Part shown: in pieces, positions 13,425 through 28,348 of the stretch
Layout: each line of letters opens with the position of its first letter
Numbering within the stretch: position 1 is the first letter of the stretch
Origin: Ptiloglossa arizonensis
Taxonomy: Eukaryota; Arthropoda; Insecta; Hymenoptera; Colletidae
DNA: 64,000 nucleotides
Reading direction: 5' to 3'
Assembly (NCBI RefSeq): GCF_051014685.1
Contig: NW_027478779.1
Location: 310,001-374,000, forward strand
Notes under the pieces: model-generated
What the model was told of the DNA's origin: nothing
Seen by the model: only the letters and a program-made list of their open reading frames with translations
Database searches by the model: none
Made by a program: the position numbers and the translations under genes

Positions 13425-14390
13425 CGTACAACGTATAACGTATAACGTATATCCTATAACGCATAACGTATAACGTATAACGTATAACGTATAACGTATA
13501 ACGTATAACGTATAACGTATAACGTATAACGTATAACGTATAACGTATAACGTATAACGTATAACGTATAACGTATAACGTATAACGTATAACGTATAAC
13601 GTATAACGTATAACGTATAACGTATAACGTATACAGTATAATGTATAACGTATAACGTGTAACGTATAACGTATAACGTATAACGTATGACGTATAACGT
13701 ATAACGTATAACGTATAAAGTATAACGTATAACGTATAACGTATAACGTATAACGTATAGCGTATAACGTATAACGTATAACGTACAACGTCCAACGTAT
13801 AACGTATAACGTATAACGTATAACGTATAACGTACAACGTTTAACGTATACCGTATAACGAATAACGTATAACGTATATCGCATGACGTATAACATATAA
13901 CGTATAACGTATAACGTATAACGTACAACGTATAACGTATAACGTATATCCTATAACGCATAACGTATAACGTATAACGTATAACGTATAACGTATAGCG
14001 TATAACGTATAACGTATAACGTATAACGTATAACGTATAACGTATAACGTATAACGTATAACGTATAACGTATAACGTATAACGTATAACGTATAACGTA
14101 TAACGTATAACGTATAACGTATAACGTATAACGTATAACGTATAACGTATAACGTATAACGTATAACGTACAACGTATAACGTATAACGTATATCCTATA
14201 ACGCATAACGTATAACGTATAACGTATAACGTATAGCGTATAACGTATAACGTATAACGTATAACGTATAACGTATAACGTATAACGTATAACGTATAAC
14301 GTATAACGTATAACGTATAACGTATAACGTATAACGTATAACGTATAACGTATAACGTATAACGTATAACGTATAACGTGTAACGTTTAA
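13425..14390. repeat. Family 1 module R3
   Basis: Short R copy: CGTACAA at 13,425, CGTATAT, CCTATAA (13,446), CGTATAC, AGTATAA, TGTATAA (from about 13,628), CGTCCAA (about 13,790), CGTTTAA, CGTATAC, CGAATAA and CGCATGA (about 13,841-13,886), and a terminal CGTGTAA, CGTTTAA (14,377-14,390). The CGTATAC marker is 5,509 bp (787 units) after that of R2 at 8121. It has no out-of-register units, so it matches the second part of R2, not its first part. Confidence 0.8.
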
Positions 14391-16021
14391 CGTATAACGT
14401 ATAACGTATAACGTATAACGTATAACGTATAACGTATAACGTATAACGTATAACGTATAGCGTATAACCTATGACGTATAACGTATAACTTATAACGTAT
14501 AACGTATAACGTATAACGTACAACGTATAACGTATCACGTATAACGTATTACGAATAACGTATAACGTATGACGTATAACGTATAACGTATAACGTATAA
14601 CGTATAACGTATAACGTATAACATGTAATGTATAACGTATAACGTATAACGAATAACGTATAACGTATAACGTATAACGTATAACGTATAACGTATAACG
14701 TATAACGTATAACGTATAACGTATAACGTATAACGTATAACGTATAACGTATAACGTATAACGTATAACGTATAACGTATAACGCATAACGTATAACGTA
14801 TAACGCATAACGTATAACGTATAACGTATAACGTATAACGTATAACGTATAACGTATAGCGTATAACCTATGACGTATAACGTATAACTTATAACGTATA
14901 ACGTATAACGTATAACGTACAACGTATTACGTACAACGTATAACGTATAACGTATATCGTATAACGTATAACGTATAACGTATAACGTATAACGTATAAC
15001 GTATAACGTATAGCGTATAACCTATGACGTATAACGTATAACTTATAACGTATAACGTATAACGTATAACGTACAACGTATAACGTATCACGTATAACGT
15101 ATTACGAATAACGTATAACGTATGACGTATAACGTATAACGTATAACGTATAACGTATAACGTATAACGTATAACATGTAATGTATAACGTATAACGTAT
15201 AACGAATAACGTATAACGTATAACGTATAACGTACAACGTATAACGTATAACGTATAACGTATAACGTATAACGAATAACGTATAACGTATAACGTATAA
15301 CGTACAACGTATAACGTATAACGTATAACGTATAACGTATAACGTATAACGTATAACGTATAACGTATAACGTATAACGTATAACGTATAACGTATAGCG
15401 TATAACGCATAACGTATAACGTATAACGCATAACGTATAACGTATAACGTATAACGTATAACGTATAACGTATAACGTATAACGTATAACGTATAACGTA
15501 TAACGTATAACGTATAACGTATAACCTATGACGTATAACGTGTAACTTATAACGTATAACGTATAACGTATAACGTACAACGTATAACGTATCACGTGTA
15601 ACGTATTACGAATAACGTATAACGTATGACGTATAACGTATAACGTATAACGTATAACGTATAACGTATAACGTATAACGAATAACGTATAACGTATAAC
15701 GTATAACATGTAATGTATAACGTATAACGTATAACGAATAACGTATAACGTATAACGTATAACGTACAACGTATAACGTATAACGTATAACGTACAACGT
15801 ATAACGTATAACGTATAACGTATAACGTATAACGTATAACGTATAACGTATAACGTATAACGTATAACGTATAACGTATAACGTATAACGTATAACGTAT
15901 AATGTATAACGTATAACGTATAACGTATAACATATAACGTATAACGTATAACCTATGACGTATAACGTATAACGTATAACGTATAACGTATAACGTATAA
16001 CGTATAACGCATAACGTATAA
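14391..16021. repeat. Family 1 module P5
   Basis: Begins with an extra P half-module (CCTATGA near 14,468, CATGTAA near 14,622). From 14,783 it repeats P4 at +4,165 bp to the next Q-opening triplet. One unit reads CGTGTAA before CTTATAA (about 15,540) where P4 has N. Confidence 0.8.
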
Positions 16022-16931
16022 CGCATAATCTATGATGTATAACGTATAACGTATAACGTATAACTAATAACGTATAACGTATAACGTATAACGTATAACG
16101 TATAACGTATAACGTATAACGTATAACGTATAACGTATAACGTATAACGTATAACGTATAACGTATAACGGATAACGTATAACGTATAACGAATAACGTA
16201 TAACGTATAACGTATAACGTACAACGTATAACGTATAACGTATAACGTATAACGTATAACGTATAACGTATAACGTATAACGTATAACGTATAACGTATA
16301 ACGTATAACGTATAGCGTATAACGCATAACGTATAACGTATAACGCATAACGTATAACGTATAACGTATAACGTATAACGTATAACGTATAACGTATAAC
16401 GTATAACGTATAACGTATAACGTATAACGTATAACGTATAACCTATGACGTATAACGTATAACTTATAACGTATAACGTATAACGTATAACGTACAACGT
16501 ATAACGTATCACGTGTAACGTATTACGAATAACGTATAACGTATGACGTATAACGTATAACGTATAACGTATAACGTATAACGTATAACGAATAACGTAT
16601 AACGTATAACGTATAACATGTAATGTATAACGTATAACGTATAACGAATAACGTATAACGTATAACGTATAACGTACAACGTATAACGTATAACGTATAA
16701 CGTACAACGTATAACGTATAACGTATAACGTATAACGTATAACGTATAACGTATAACGTATAACGTATAACGTATAACGTATAACGTATAACGTATAACG
16801 TATAACGTATAATGTATAACGTATAACGTATAACGTATAACATATAACGTATAACGTATAACCTATGACGTATAACGTATAACGTATAACGTATAACGTA
16901 TAACGTATAACGTATAACGCATAACGTATAA
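16022..16931. repeat. Family 1 module P6, 910 bp
   Basis: Opens with CGCATAA, TCTATGA, TGTATAA, normally a Q start, but continues as P (CGTATAG, CCTATGA, CTTATAA, CGTACAA, CGTATCA, CATGTAA near 16,618) and reaches the same triplet again after exactly 910 bp (130 units). It carries a CGGATAA unit (about 16,169) seen nowhere else in family 1. This looks like a tandem duplication of the 3' part of P5 (inference). Confidence 0.8.
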
Positions 16932-19549
16932 CGCATAATCTATGATGTATAACGTATAACGTATAACGTATAACTAATAACGTATAACGTATAACGTATA
17001 ACGTATAACGTATAACGTATAACGTATAACGTATAACGTATAACGTATAACGTATAACGTATAACGTATAACGTATAACGTATAACGTATAACGTATAAC
17101 GTATAACGTATAACCTATGACGTATAACGTATAACGTATAACGCATAACGTATAACGTATAACGTATAACGTATAACGTATAACGTATAACGTATAACGT
17201 ATAACGTATAACGTATAACGTATAACCTATGACGTATAACGTATAACGTATAACGTATAACGTATAACGTATAACGTATAACGCATAACGTATAACGTAT
17301 AACCTATGACGTATAACGTATAACGTATAACGTATAACTAATAACGTATAACGTATAACGTATAACGTATAACGTATAACGTATAACGTATAACGTATAA
17401 CATGTAATGTATAACGTATAACGTATAACGAATAACGTATAACGTATAACGTATAACGTATAACGTATAACGTATAACGTATAACGTATAACGTATAACG
17501 TATAACGTATAACGTATAACGTATAACGTATAACGTATAACGTATAACGTATAACGTATAACGTATAACGTAAAACGTATAACGTATAACGTATAACGTA
17601 TAACGTATAACGTATAACGTATAACGTATAACGTATAACGTATAACGTATAATGTATAACGTATAACGAATAACGTATAACGTATAACGTATAACGTATA
17701 ACGTATAACGTATAACGTATAACGTATAACGTATAACGTATAACGTATAACGTATAACGTATAACGTATAACGTAAAACGTATAACGTATAACGTATAAC
17801 GCATAACGTATAACGCATAACGTATAACGTATGACCTATAACGTATAACGTATAAAGTATAACGTATAACGTATAACGTATAACGTATAACGTATAACGT
17901 ATAACGTATAACGTATAACGTATAACGTATAACGTATAACGTATAACGTATAACGTATAACGTATAACGTATAACGTATAACGTATAACGTATAACGTAT
18001 AACGTATCACTAATAACGTATAACGTATAACGAATATCGTAGGACGTATAACGTATAACGTATAACGTATAACGTATAACGTATAACGTATAACGTATAA
18101 CGTATAACGTATAACGTATAACGTATAACGTATAACGTATAACGTATAACGTATAACGTATAACGTATAACGTATAACGTATAACGTATAACGTATAATG
18201 TATAACGTATAACGAATAACGTATAACGTATAACGTATAACGTATAACGTATAACGTATAACGTATAACGTATAACCTATGACGTATAACGTATAACGTA
18301 TAACGTATAACGTATAACGTATAACGTATAACGCATAACGTATAACGCATAACCTATGACGTATAACGTATAACGTATAACGTATAACTAATAACGTATA
18401 ACGTATAACGTATAACGTATAACGTATAACGTATAACGTATAACGTATAACGTATAACGTATAACATATAACGTATAACGTATAACGTATAACGTATAAC
18501 GTATAACGTATAACGTATAACGTATAACGTGTAACGAATAACGTGTAACGTATAACGTATAACGTATAACGTATAACGTATAACGTATAACGTATAACGT
18601 ATAACGTATAACGTATAACCTATGACGTATAACGTATAACGTATAACGTATAACGTATAACGTATAACGTATAACGCATAACGTATAACGCATAACCTAT
18701 GACGTATAACGTATAACGTATAACGTATAACTAATAACGTATAACGTATAACGTATAACGTATAACCTATGACGTATAACGTATAACTTATAACGTATAA
18801 CGTACAACGTATAATGTATCACGTATAACGTATTACGAATAACGTATAACGTATGACGTATAACGTATAACGTATAATGTATAACGTATAACGTATAACG
18901 TATAACGTATAACGTATAACGTATAACCTATGACGTATAACGTATAACGTATAACGTATAACGTATAACGTATAACGTATAACGCATAACCTATGACGTA
19001 TAACGTATAACGTATAACGTATAACTAATAACGTATAACGTATAACGTATAACGTATAACCTATGACGTATAACGTATAACTTATAACGTATGACCTATA
19101 ACGTATAACGTATAAAGTATAACGTATAACGTATAACGTATAACATATAACGTATAACGTATAACGTATAACGTATAACGTATAACGTATAACGTATAAC
19201 GTATAACGTATAACGTATAACGTATAACCTATGACGTATAACGTATAACCTATGACGTATAACGTATAACGTATAACGTATAACGTGTAACGTATAACGT
19301 ATAACGCATAACGTATAACGTATAACCTATGACGTATAACGTATAACGTATAACGTATAACGTATAACGTATAACGTATAACGTATAACGTATAACGTAT
19401 AACGTATAACGTATAACCTATGACGTATAACGTATAACCTATGACGTATAACGTATAACGTATAACGTATAACGTGTAACGTATAACGTATAACGCATAA
19501 CGTATAACGTATAACCTATGACGTATAACGTATAACGTATAACGTATAA
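16932..19549. repeat. Family 1 module Q3
   Basis: The most complete Q copy. Triplet at 16,932, CATGTAA near 17,401, paired CGTAAAA (about 17,571 and 17,774), AGTATAA (about 17,855), B (18,003-18,044), CGTGTAA, CGAATAA, N-type block at 18,528, then a terminal part with a duplicated CCTATGA, N, N, CCTATGA motif (about 19,229 and 19,438). Q4 repeats it at +3,955 (triplet) and +3,780 (B), a difference of 25 units. Confidence 0.85.
18003..18044. repeat. B cassette 3 (B1 subtype)
   Basis: Q3 copy, identical in unit order to B cassettes 1 and 2. Next B at +3,780 bp (540 units). Confidence 0.95.
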
Positions 19550-20886
19550 CTAATAACGTATAACGTATAACGTATAACGTATAACGTATAACGTATAACG
19601 TATAACGTATAACGTATAACGTATAACGTATAACGAATAACGTATAACGTATAACGTACAACGTATCACGTATAAGGTATGACCTATTACGTATAACGTA
19701 TAACGTATAACGTATAACGTATAACGTATAACGTATAACGTATAACGTATAACGTATAACGCATAACGTATAACGTATAACGTATGACGTACAACGTATC
19801 ACGTATAAGGTATGACTTATAACGTATATCGTATAACGTATAACGTATAACGTATAACGTATAACGTATAACGTATAACGTATAGCGTATAACCTATGAC
19901 GTATAACGTATAACTTATAACGTATAACGTATAACGTATAACGTACAACGTATAACGTATCACGTATAACGTATTACGAATAACGTATAACGTATGACGT
20001 ATAACGTATAACGTATAACGTATAACGTATAACGTATAACGTATAACATGTAATGTATAACGTATAACGTATAACGAATAACGTATAACGTATAACGTAT
20101 AACGTACAACGTATAACGTATAACGTATAACGTATAACGTATAACGAATAACGTATAACGTATAACGTATAACGTACAACGTATAACGTATAACGTATAA
20201 CGTATAACGTATAACGTATAACGTATAACGTATAACGTATAACGTATAACGTATAACGTATAACGTATAGCGTATAACGCATAACGTATAACGTATAACG
20301 CATAACGTATAACGTATAACGTATAACGTATAACGTATAACGTATAACGTATAACGTATAACGTATAACGTATAACGTATAACGTATAACGTATAACCTA
20401 TGACGTATAACGTATAACTTATAACGTATAACGTATAACGTATAACGTACAACGTATAACGTATCACGTGTAACGTATTACGAATAACGTATAACGTATG
20501 ACGTATAACGTATAACGTATAACGTATAACGTATAACGTATAACGAATAACGTATAACGTATAACGTATAACATGTAATGTATAACGTATAACGTATAAC
20601 GAATAACGTATAACGTATAACGTATAACGTACAACGTATAACGTATAACGTATAACGTACAACGTATAACGTATAACGTATAACGTATAACGTATAACGT
20701 ATAACGTATAACGTATAACGTATAACGTATAACGTATAACGTATAACGTATAACGTATAACGTATAATGTATAACGTATAACGTATAACGTATAACATAT
20801 AACGTATAACGTATAACCTATGACGTATAACGTATAACGTATAACGTATAACGTATAACGTATAACGTATAACGCATAACGTATAA
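19550..20886. repeat. Family 1 module P7, repeat of P1
   Basis: CTAATAA at 19,550, GGTATGA with CCTATTA from 19,676, a second GGTATGA with CTTATAA and CGTATAT (about 19,809-19,828), then two half-modules (CATGTAA near 20,048 and 20,571). The double-GGTATGA leader occurs only here and in P1. Confidence 0.85.
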
Positions 20887-23133
20887 CGCATAATCTATGA
20901 TGTATAACGTATAACGTATAACGTATAACTAATAACGTATAACGTATAACGTATAACGTATAACGTATAACGTATAACGTATAACGTATAACGTATAACG
21001 TATAACGTATAACGTATAACGTATAACGTATAACGTATAACGTATAACGTATAACGTATAACGTATAACCTATGACGTATAACGTATAACGTATAACGCA
21101 TAACGTATAACGTATAACGTATAACGTATAACGTATAACGTATAACGTATAACGTATAACGTATAACGTATAACGTATAACCTATGACGTATAACGTATA
21201 ACGTATAACGTATAACGTATAACGTATAACGTATAACGCATAACGTATAACGTATAACGTATAACGTATAACCTATGACGTATAACGTATAACGTATAAC
21301 GTATAACGTATAACGTATAACGTATAACGTATAACGTATAACGTATAACGTATAACATGTAATGTATAACGTATAACGTATAACGAATAACGTATAACGT
21401 ATAACGTATAACGTATAACGTATAACGTATAATGTATAACGTATAACGAATAACGTATAACGTATAACGTATAACGTATAACGTATAACGTATAACGTAT
21501 AACGTATAACGTATAACGTATAACGTATAACGTATAACGTATAACGTATAACGTAAAACGTATAACGTATAACGTATAACGCATAACGTATAACGCATAA
21601 CGTATAACGTATGACCTATAACGTATAACGTATAAAGTATAACGTATAACGTATAACGTATAACGTATAACGTATAACGTATAACGTATAACGTATAACG
21701 TATAACGTATAACGTATAACGTATAACGTATAACGTATAACGTATAACGTATAACGTATAACGTATAACGTATAACGTATAACGTATCACTAATAACGTA
21801 TAACGTATAACGAATATCGTAGGACGTATAACGTATAACGTATAACGTATAACGTATAACGTATAACGTATAACGTATAACGTATAACGTATAACGTATA
21901 ACGTATAACGTATAACGTATAACGTATAACGTATAACGTATAACGTATAACGTATAACGTATAACGTATAATGTATAACGTATAACGAATAACGTATAAC
22001 GTATAACGTATAACGTATAACGTATAACGTATAACGTATAACGTATAACCTATGACGTATAACGTATAACGTATAACGTATAACGTATAACGTATAACGT
22101 ATAACGCATAACGTATAACGCATAACCTATGACGTATAACGTATAACGTATAACGTATAACTAATAACGTATAACGTATAACGTATAACGTATAACGTAT
22201 AACGTATAACGTATAACGTATAACGTATAACGTATAACATATAACGTATAACGTATAACGTATAACGTATAACGTATAACGTATAACGTATAACGTATAA
22301 CGTGTAACGAATAACGTGTAACGTATAACGTATAACGTATAACGTATAACGTATAACGTATAACGTATAACGTATAACGTATAACGTATAACCTATGACG
22401 TATAACGTATAACGTATAACGTATAACGTATAACGTATAACGTATAACGCATAACGTATAACGCATAACCTATGACGTATAACGTATAACGTATAACGTA
22501 TAACTAATAACGTATAACGTATAACGTATAACGTATAACCTATGACGTATAACGTATAACTTATAACGTATAACGTACAACGTATAATGTATCACGTATA
22601 ACGTATTACGAATAACGTATAACGTATGACGTATAACGTATAACGTATAATGTATAACGTATAACGTATAACGTATAACGTATAACGTATAACGTATAAC
22701 CTATGACGTATAACGTATAACGTATAACGTATAACGTATAACGTATAACGTATAACGCATAACCTATGACGTATAACGTATAACGTATAACGTATAACTA
22801 ATAACGTATAACGTATAACGTATAACGTATAACCTATGACGTATAACGTATAACTTATAACGTATGACCTATAACGTATAACGTATAAAGTATAACGTAT
22901 AACGTATAACGTATAACATATAACGTATAACGTATAACGTATAACGTATAACGTATAACGTATAACGTATAACGTATAACGTATAACGTATAACGTATAA
23001 CCTATGACGTATAACGTATAACCTATGACGTATAACGTATAACGTATAACGTATAACGTGTAACGTATAACGTATAACGCATAACGTATAACGTATAACC
23101 TATGACGTATAACGTATAACGTATAACGTATAA
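20887..23133. repeat. Family 1 module Q4
   Basis: Q copy shortened by 25 units upstream of B, having lost one of the CCTATGA/CGCATAA clusters and one CGTAAAA of the pair. B is at 21,783-21,824; the CGTGTAA, CGAATAA block is at 22,301. The 3' part repeats the Q3 end, including AGTATAA (about 22,888) and CATATAA (about 22,917). Confidence 0.8.
21783..21824. repeat. B cassette 4 (B1 subtype)
   Basis: Q4 copy, the last B before the composite S region. Next B at +2,828 bp (404 units), where the B2 subtype first appears. Confidence 0.95.
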
Positions 23134-24337
23134 CTAATAACGTATAACGTATAACGTATAACGTATAACGTATAACGTATAACGTATAACGTATAACGTA
23201 TAACGTATAACGTATAACGTATAACGTATAACGTATAACGTATAACGTATAACGTATAACGTATAACGTATAACGTATAACCTATAACGTATAACGTATA
23301 ACGTATAACGTATAACGTATAACGTATAACGTATAACGTATAACGTATAACGCATAATGTATAACGTATAACGTATAGCGTATAACCTATGACGTATAAC
23401 GTATAACTTATAACGTATAACGTATAACGTATAACGTACAACGTATAACGTATCACGTATAACGTATTACGAATAACGTATAACGTATGACGTATAACGT
23501 ATAACGTATAACGTATAACGTATAACGTATAACGTATAACATGTAATGTATAACGTATAACGTATAACGAATAACGTATAACGTATAACGTATAACGTAT
23601 AACGTATAACGTATAACGTATAACGTATAACGAATAACGTATAACGTATAACGTATAACGTACAACGTATAACGTATAACGTATAACGTATAACGTATAA
23701 CGTATAACGTATAACGTATAACGTATAACGTATAACGTATAACGTATAACGTATAGCGTATAACGCATAACGTATAACGTATAACGCATAACGTATAACG
23801 TATAACGTATAACGTATAACGTATAACGTATAACGTATAACGTATAACGTATAACGTATAACGTATAACGTATAACCTATGACGTATAACGTATAACTTA
23901 TAACGTATAACGTATAACGTATAACGTACAACGTATAACGTATCACGTGTAACGTATTACGAATAACGTATAACGTATGACGTATAACGTATAACGTATA
24001 ACGTATAACGTATAACGTATAACGAATAACGTATAACGTATAACGTATAACATGTAATGTATAACGTATAACGTATAACGAATAACGTATAACGTATAAC
24101 GTATAACGTACAACGTATAACGTATAACGTATAACGTACAACGTATAACGTATAACGTATAACGTATAACGTATAACGTATAACGTATAACGTATAACGT
24201 ATAACGTATAACGTATAACGTATAACGTATAACGTATAACGTATAACGTATAACGTATAACGTATAACGTATAACGTATAACGTATAACGTATAACGTAT
24301 AACGTATAACGTATAACGTATAACGTATAACGTATAA
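23134..24337. repeat. Composite S1, P-type part (P8)
   Basis: CTAATAA at 23,134, a long plain run, CCTATAA at 23,281, CGCATAA, TGTATAA at 23,351-23,364, CGTATAG, then two P half-modules (CATGTAA near 23,541 and 24,051). It recurs in S2 at exactly +5,775 bp (CCTATAA at 29,056, CGCATAA at 29,126). The one difference I found is position 29,797 (CGTATAT against N). Confidence 0.85.
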
Positions 24338-24610
24338 CCTATGACGTATAACGTATAACGTATAACCTATGACGTATAACGTATAACGTATAACGTATAA
24401 CGTATAACGTATAACGTATAACGCATAACGTATAACGCATAACCTATGACGTATAACGTATAACGTATAACGTATAACTAATAACGTATAACGTATAACG
24501 TATAACGTATAACGTATAACGTATAACGTATAACGTATAACGTATAACGTATAACGTATAACGTATAACGTATAACGTATAACGTATAACGTATAACGTA
24601 TAACGTATAA

Positions 24611-24652
24611 CGTATCACTAATAACGTATAACATATAACGAATATCGTAGGA
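24611..24652. repeat. B cassette 5 (B2 subtype)
   Basis: First B2: the fourth unit is CATATAA (CpG to CpA on this strand). The next B follows after only 343 bp (49 units), the shortest B spacing in the window. Confidence 0.95.
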
Positions 24653-24953
24653 CGTATAACGTATAACGTATAACGTATAACGTATAACGTATAACGTATA
24701 ACGTATAACGTATAACGTATAACGTATAACGTATAACGTATAACGTATAACGCATAACGTATAACGCATAACCTATGACGTATAACGTATAACGTATAAC
24801 GTATAACTAATAACGTATAACGTATAACGTATAACGTATAACGTATAACGTATAACGTATAACGTATAACGTATAACGTATAACGTATAACGTATAACGT
24901 ATAACGTATAACGTATAACGTATAACGTATAACGTATAACGTATAACGTATAA

Positions 24954-24995
24954 CGTATCACTAATAACGTATAACATATAACGAATATCGTAGGA
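24954..24995. repeat. B cassette 6 (B2 subtype)
   Basis: Second member of the 343-bp pair. The upstream CTAATAA markers (24,478 and 24,807) are 329 bp apart, so the duplicated pieces differ by two units. Followed by CGTGTAA, CGAATAA at 25,101. Confidence 0.95.
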
Positions 24996-25877
24996 CGTAT
25001 AACGTATAACGTATAACGTATAACGTATAACGTATAACGTATAACGTATAACGTATAACGTATAACGTATAACGTATAACGTATAACGTATAACGTATAA
25101 CGTGTAACGAATAACGTGTAACGTATAACGTATAACGTATAACGTATAACGTATAACGTATAACGTATAACGTATAACGTATAACGTATAACCTATGACG
25201 TATAACGTATAACGTATAACGTATAACGTATAACGTATAACGTATAACGCATAACGTATAACGCATAACCTATGACGTATAACGTATAACGTATAACGTA
25301 TAACTAATAACGTATAACGTATAACGTATAACGTATAACCTATGACGTATAACGTATAACTTATAACGTATAACGTATAACGTATAACGTACAACGTATA
25401 ATGTATCACGTATAACGTATTACGAATAACGTATAACGTATGACGTATAACGTATAACGTATAACGTATAACGTATAACGTATAACGTATAACGTATAAC
25501 GTATAACGTATAACGTATAACGTATAACGTATAACGTATAACGTATAACGTATAACGTATAACGTATAACGTATAACGTATAACGTATAACGTATAACGT
25601 ATAACGTATAACGTATAACGTATAACGTATAACGTATAACGTATAACGTATAACGTATAACGTATAACGTATAACGTATAACGTATAACGTACAACGTAT
25701 AACGTACAACGTATAACGTATAACGTATAACGTATAACGTATAACGTATAACGTATAACGTATAACGTATAACGTATAACGTATAACGTATAACGTATAA
25801 CGTATAACGTATAACGTATAACGTATAACGTATAACGTATAACGTATAACGTATAACGTATAACGTATAACGTATAA

Positions 25878-25919
25878 CGTATCACTAATAACGTATAACG
25901 TATAACGAATATCGTAGGA
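25878..25919. repeat. B cassette 7 (B1 subtype)
   Basis: B1, followed two N units later by CGTATGA, a flank shared with B cassettes 9, 12 and 15. Confidence 0.95.
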
Positions 25920-27151
25920 CGTATAACGTATAACGTATGACGTATAACGTATAACGTATAACGTATAACGTATAACGTATAACGTATAACGTATAACGCA
26001 TAACGTATAACGTATAACCTATGACGTATAACGTATAACGTATAACGTATAACGTATAACGTATAACGTATAACGTATAACGTATAACGTATAACGTAAA
26101 ACGTATAACGTATAACGTATAACGTATAACGTATAACGTATAACTTATAACGTATAACGTATAACGTATAACGTATAACGTATAACGTATAACGAATAAC
26201 GTATAACGTATAACGTATAACGTATAACGTATAACGTATAACGTATAACGTATAACGTATAACGTATAACGTATAACGTATAACGTATAACGTATAACGT
26301 ATAACGTATAACGTATAACGTATAACGTATAACGTATAACGTATAACGTATAACGTGTAACGAATAACGTGTAACGTATAACGTATAACGTATAACGTAT
26401 AACGTATAACGTATAACGTATAACGTATAACGTATAACGTATAACCTATGACGTATAACGTATAACGTATAACGTATAACGTATAACGTATAACGTATAA
26501 CGCATAACGTATAACGCATAACCTATGACGTATAACGTATAACGTATAACGTATAACTAATAACGTATAACGTATAACGTATAACGTATAACCTATGACG
26601 TATAACGTATAACTTATAACGTATAACGTATAACGTATAACGTACAACGTATAATGTATCACGTATAACGTATTACGAATAACGTATAACGTATGACGTA
26701 TAACGTATAACGTATAACGTATAACGTATAACGTATAACGTATAACGTATAACGTATAACGTATAACGTATAACGTATAACGTATAACGTATAACGTATA
26801 ACGTATAACGTATAACGTATAACGTATAACGTATAACGTATAACGTATAACGTATAACGTATAACGTATAACGTATAACGTATAACGTATAACGTATAAC
26901 GTATAACCTATGACGTATAACGTATAACGTATAACGTATAACGTATAACGTATAACGTATAACGCATAACGTATAACGCATAACCTATGACGTATAACGT
27001 GTAACGTATAACGTATAACTAATAACGTATAACGTATAACGTATAACGTATAACGTATAACGTATAACGTATAACGTATAACGTATAACGTATAACGTAT
27101 AACGTATAACGTATAACGTATAACGTATAACGTATAACGTATAACGTATAA

Positions 27152-27193
27152 CGTATCACTAATAACGTATAACATATAACGAATATCGTAGGA
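27152..27193. repeat. B cassette 8 (B2 subtype)
   Basis: B2; CGTGTAA, CGAATAA follow at 27,320. Its S2 counterpart is at +5,740 bp. Confidence 0.95.
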
Positions 27194-28306
27194 CGTATAA
27201 CGTATAACGTATAACGTATAACGTATAACGTATAACGTATAACGTATAACGTATAACGTATAACGTATAACGTATAACGTATAACGTATAACGTATAACG
27301 TATAACGTATAACGTATAACGTGTAACGAATAACGTGTAACGTATAACGTATAACGTATAACGTATAACGTATAACGTATAACGTATAACGTATAACGTA
27401 TAACGTATAACCTATGACGTATAACGTATAACGTATAACGTATAACGTATAACGTATAACGTATAACGCATAACGTATAACGCATAACCTATGACGTATA
27501 ACGTATAACGTAGAACGTATAACTAATAACGTATAACGTATAACGTATAACGTATAACCTATGACGTATAACGTATAACTTATAACGTATAACGTATAAC
27601 GTATAACGTACAACGTATAATGTATCACGTATAACGTATTACGAATAACGTATAACGTATAACGTATAACGTATTACGTATAACGTATAACGTATAACGT
27701 ATAACGTATAACGTATAACGTATAACGTATAACGTATAACGTATAACGTATAACGTATAACGTATAACGTATAACGTATAACGTATAACGTATAACGTAT
27801 AACGTATAACGTATAACGTATAACGTATAACCTATGACGTATAACGTATAACTTATAACGTATAACGTATAACGTATAACGTACAACGTATAATGTATCA
27901 CGTATAACGTATTACGAATAACGTATAACGTATGACGTATAACGTATAACGTATAACGTATAACGTATAACGTATAACGTATAACGTATAACGTATAACG
28001 TATAACGTATAACGTATAACGTATAACGTATAACGTATAACGTATAACGTATAACGTATAACGTATAACGTATAACGTATAACGCATAACGTATAACGTA
28101 TAACGTATAACGAATAACGTATAACGTATAACGTATAACGTACAACGTATAACGTATAACGTATAACGTATAACGTATAACGTATAACGTATAACGTATA
28201 ACGTATAACGTATAACGTATAACGTATAACGTATAACGTATAACGTATAACGTATAACGTATAACGTATAACGTATAACGTATAACGTATAACGTATAAC
28301 GTATAA

Positions 28307-28348
28307 CGTATCACTAATAACGTATAACGTATAACGAATATCGTAGGA
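28307..28348. repeat. B cassette 9 (B1 subtype)
   Basis: B1 with the downstream CGTATGA flank. Next B after 588 bp (84 units). Confidence 0.95.
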
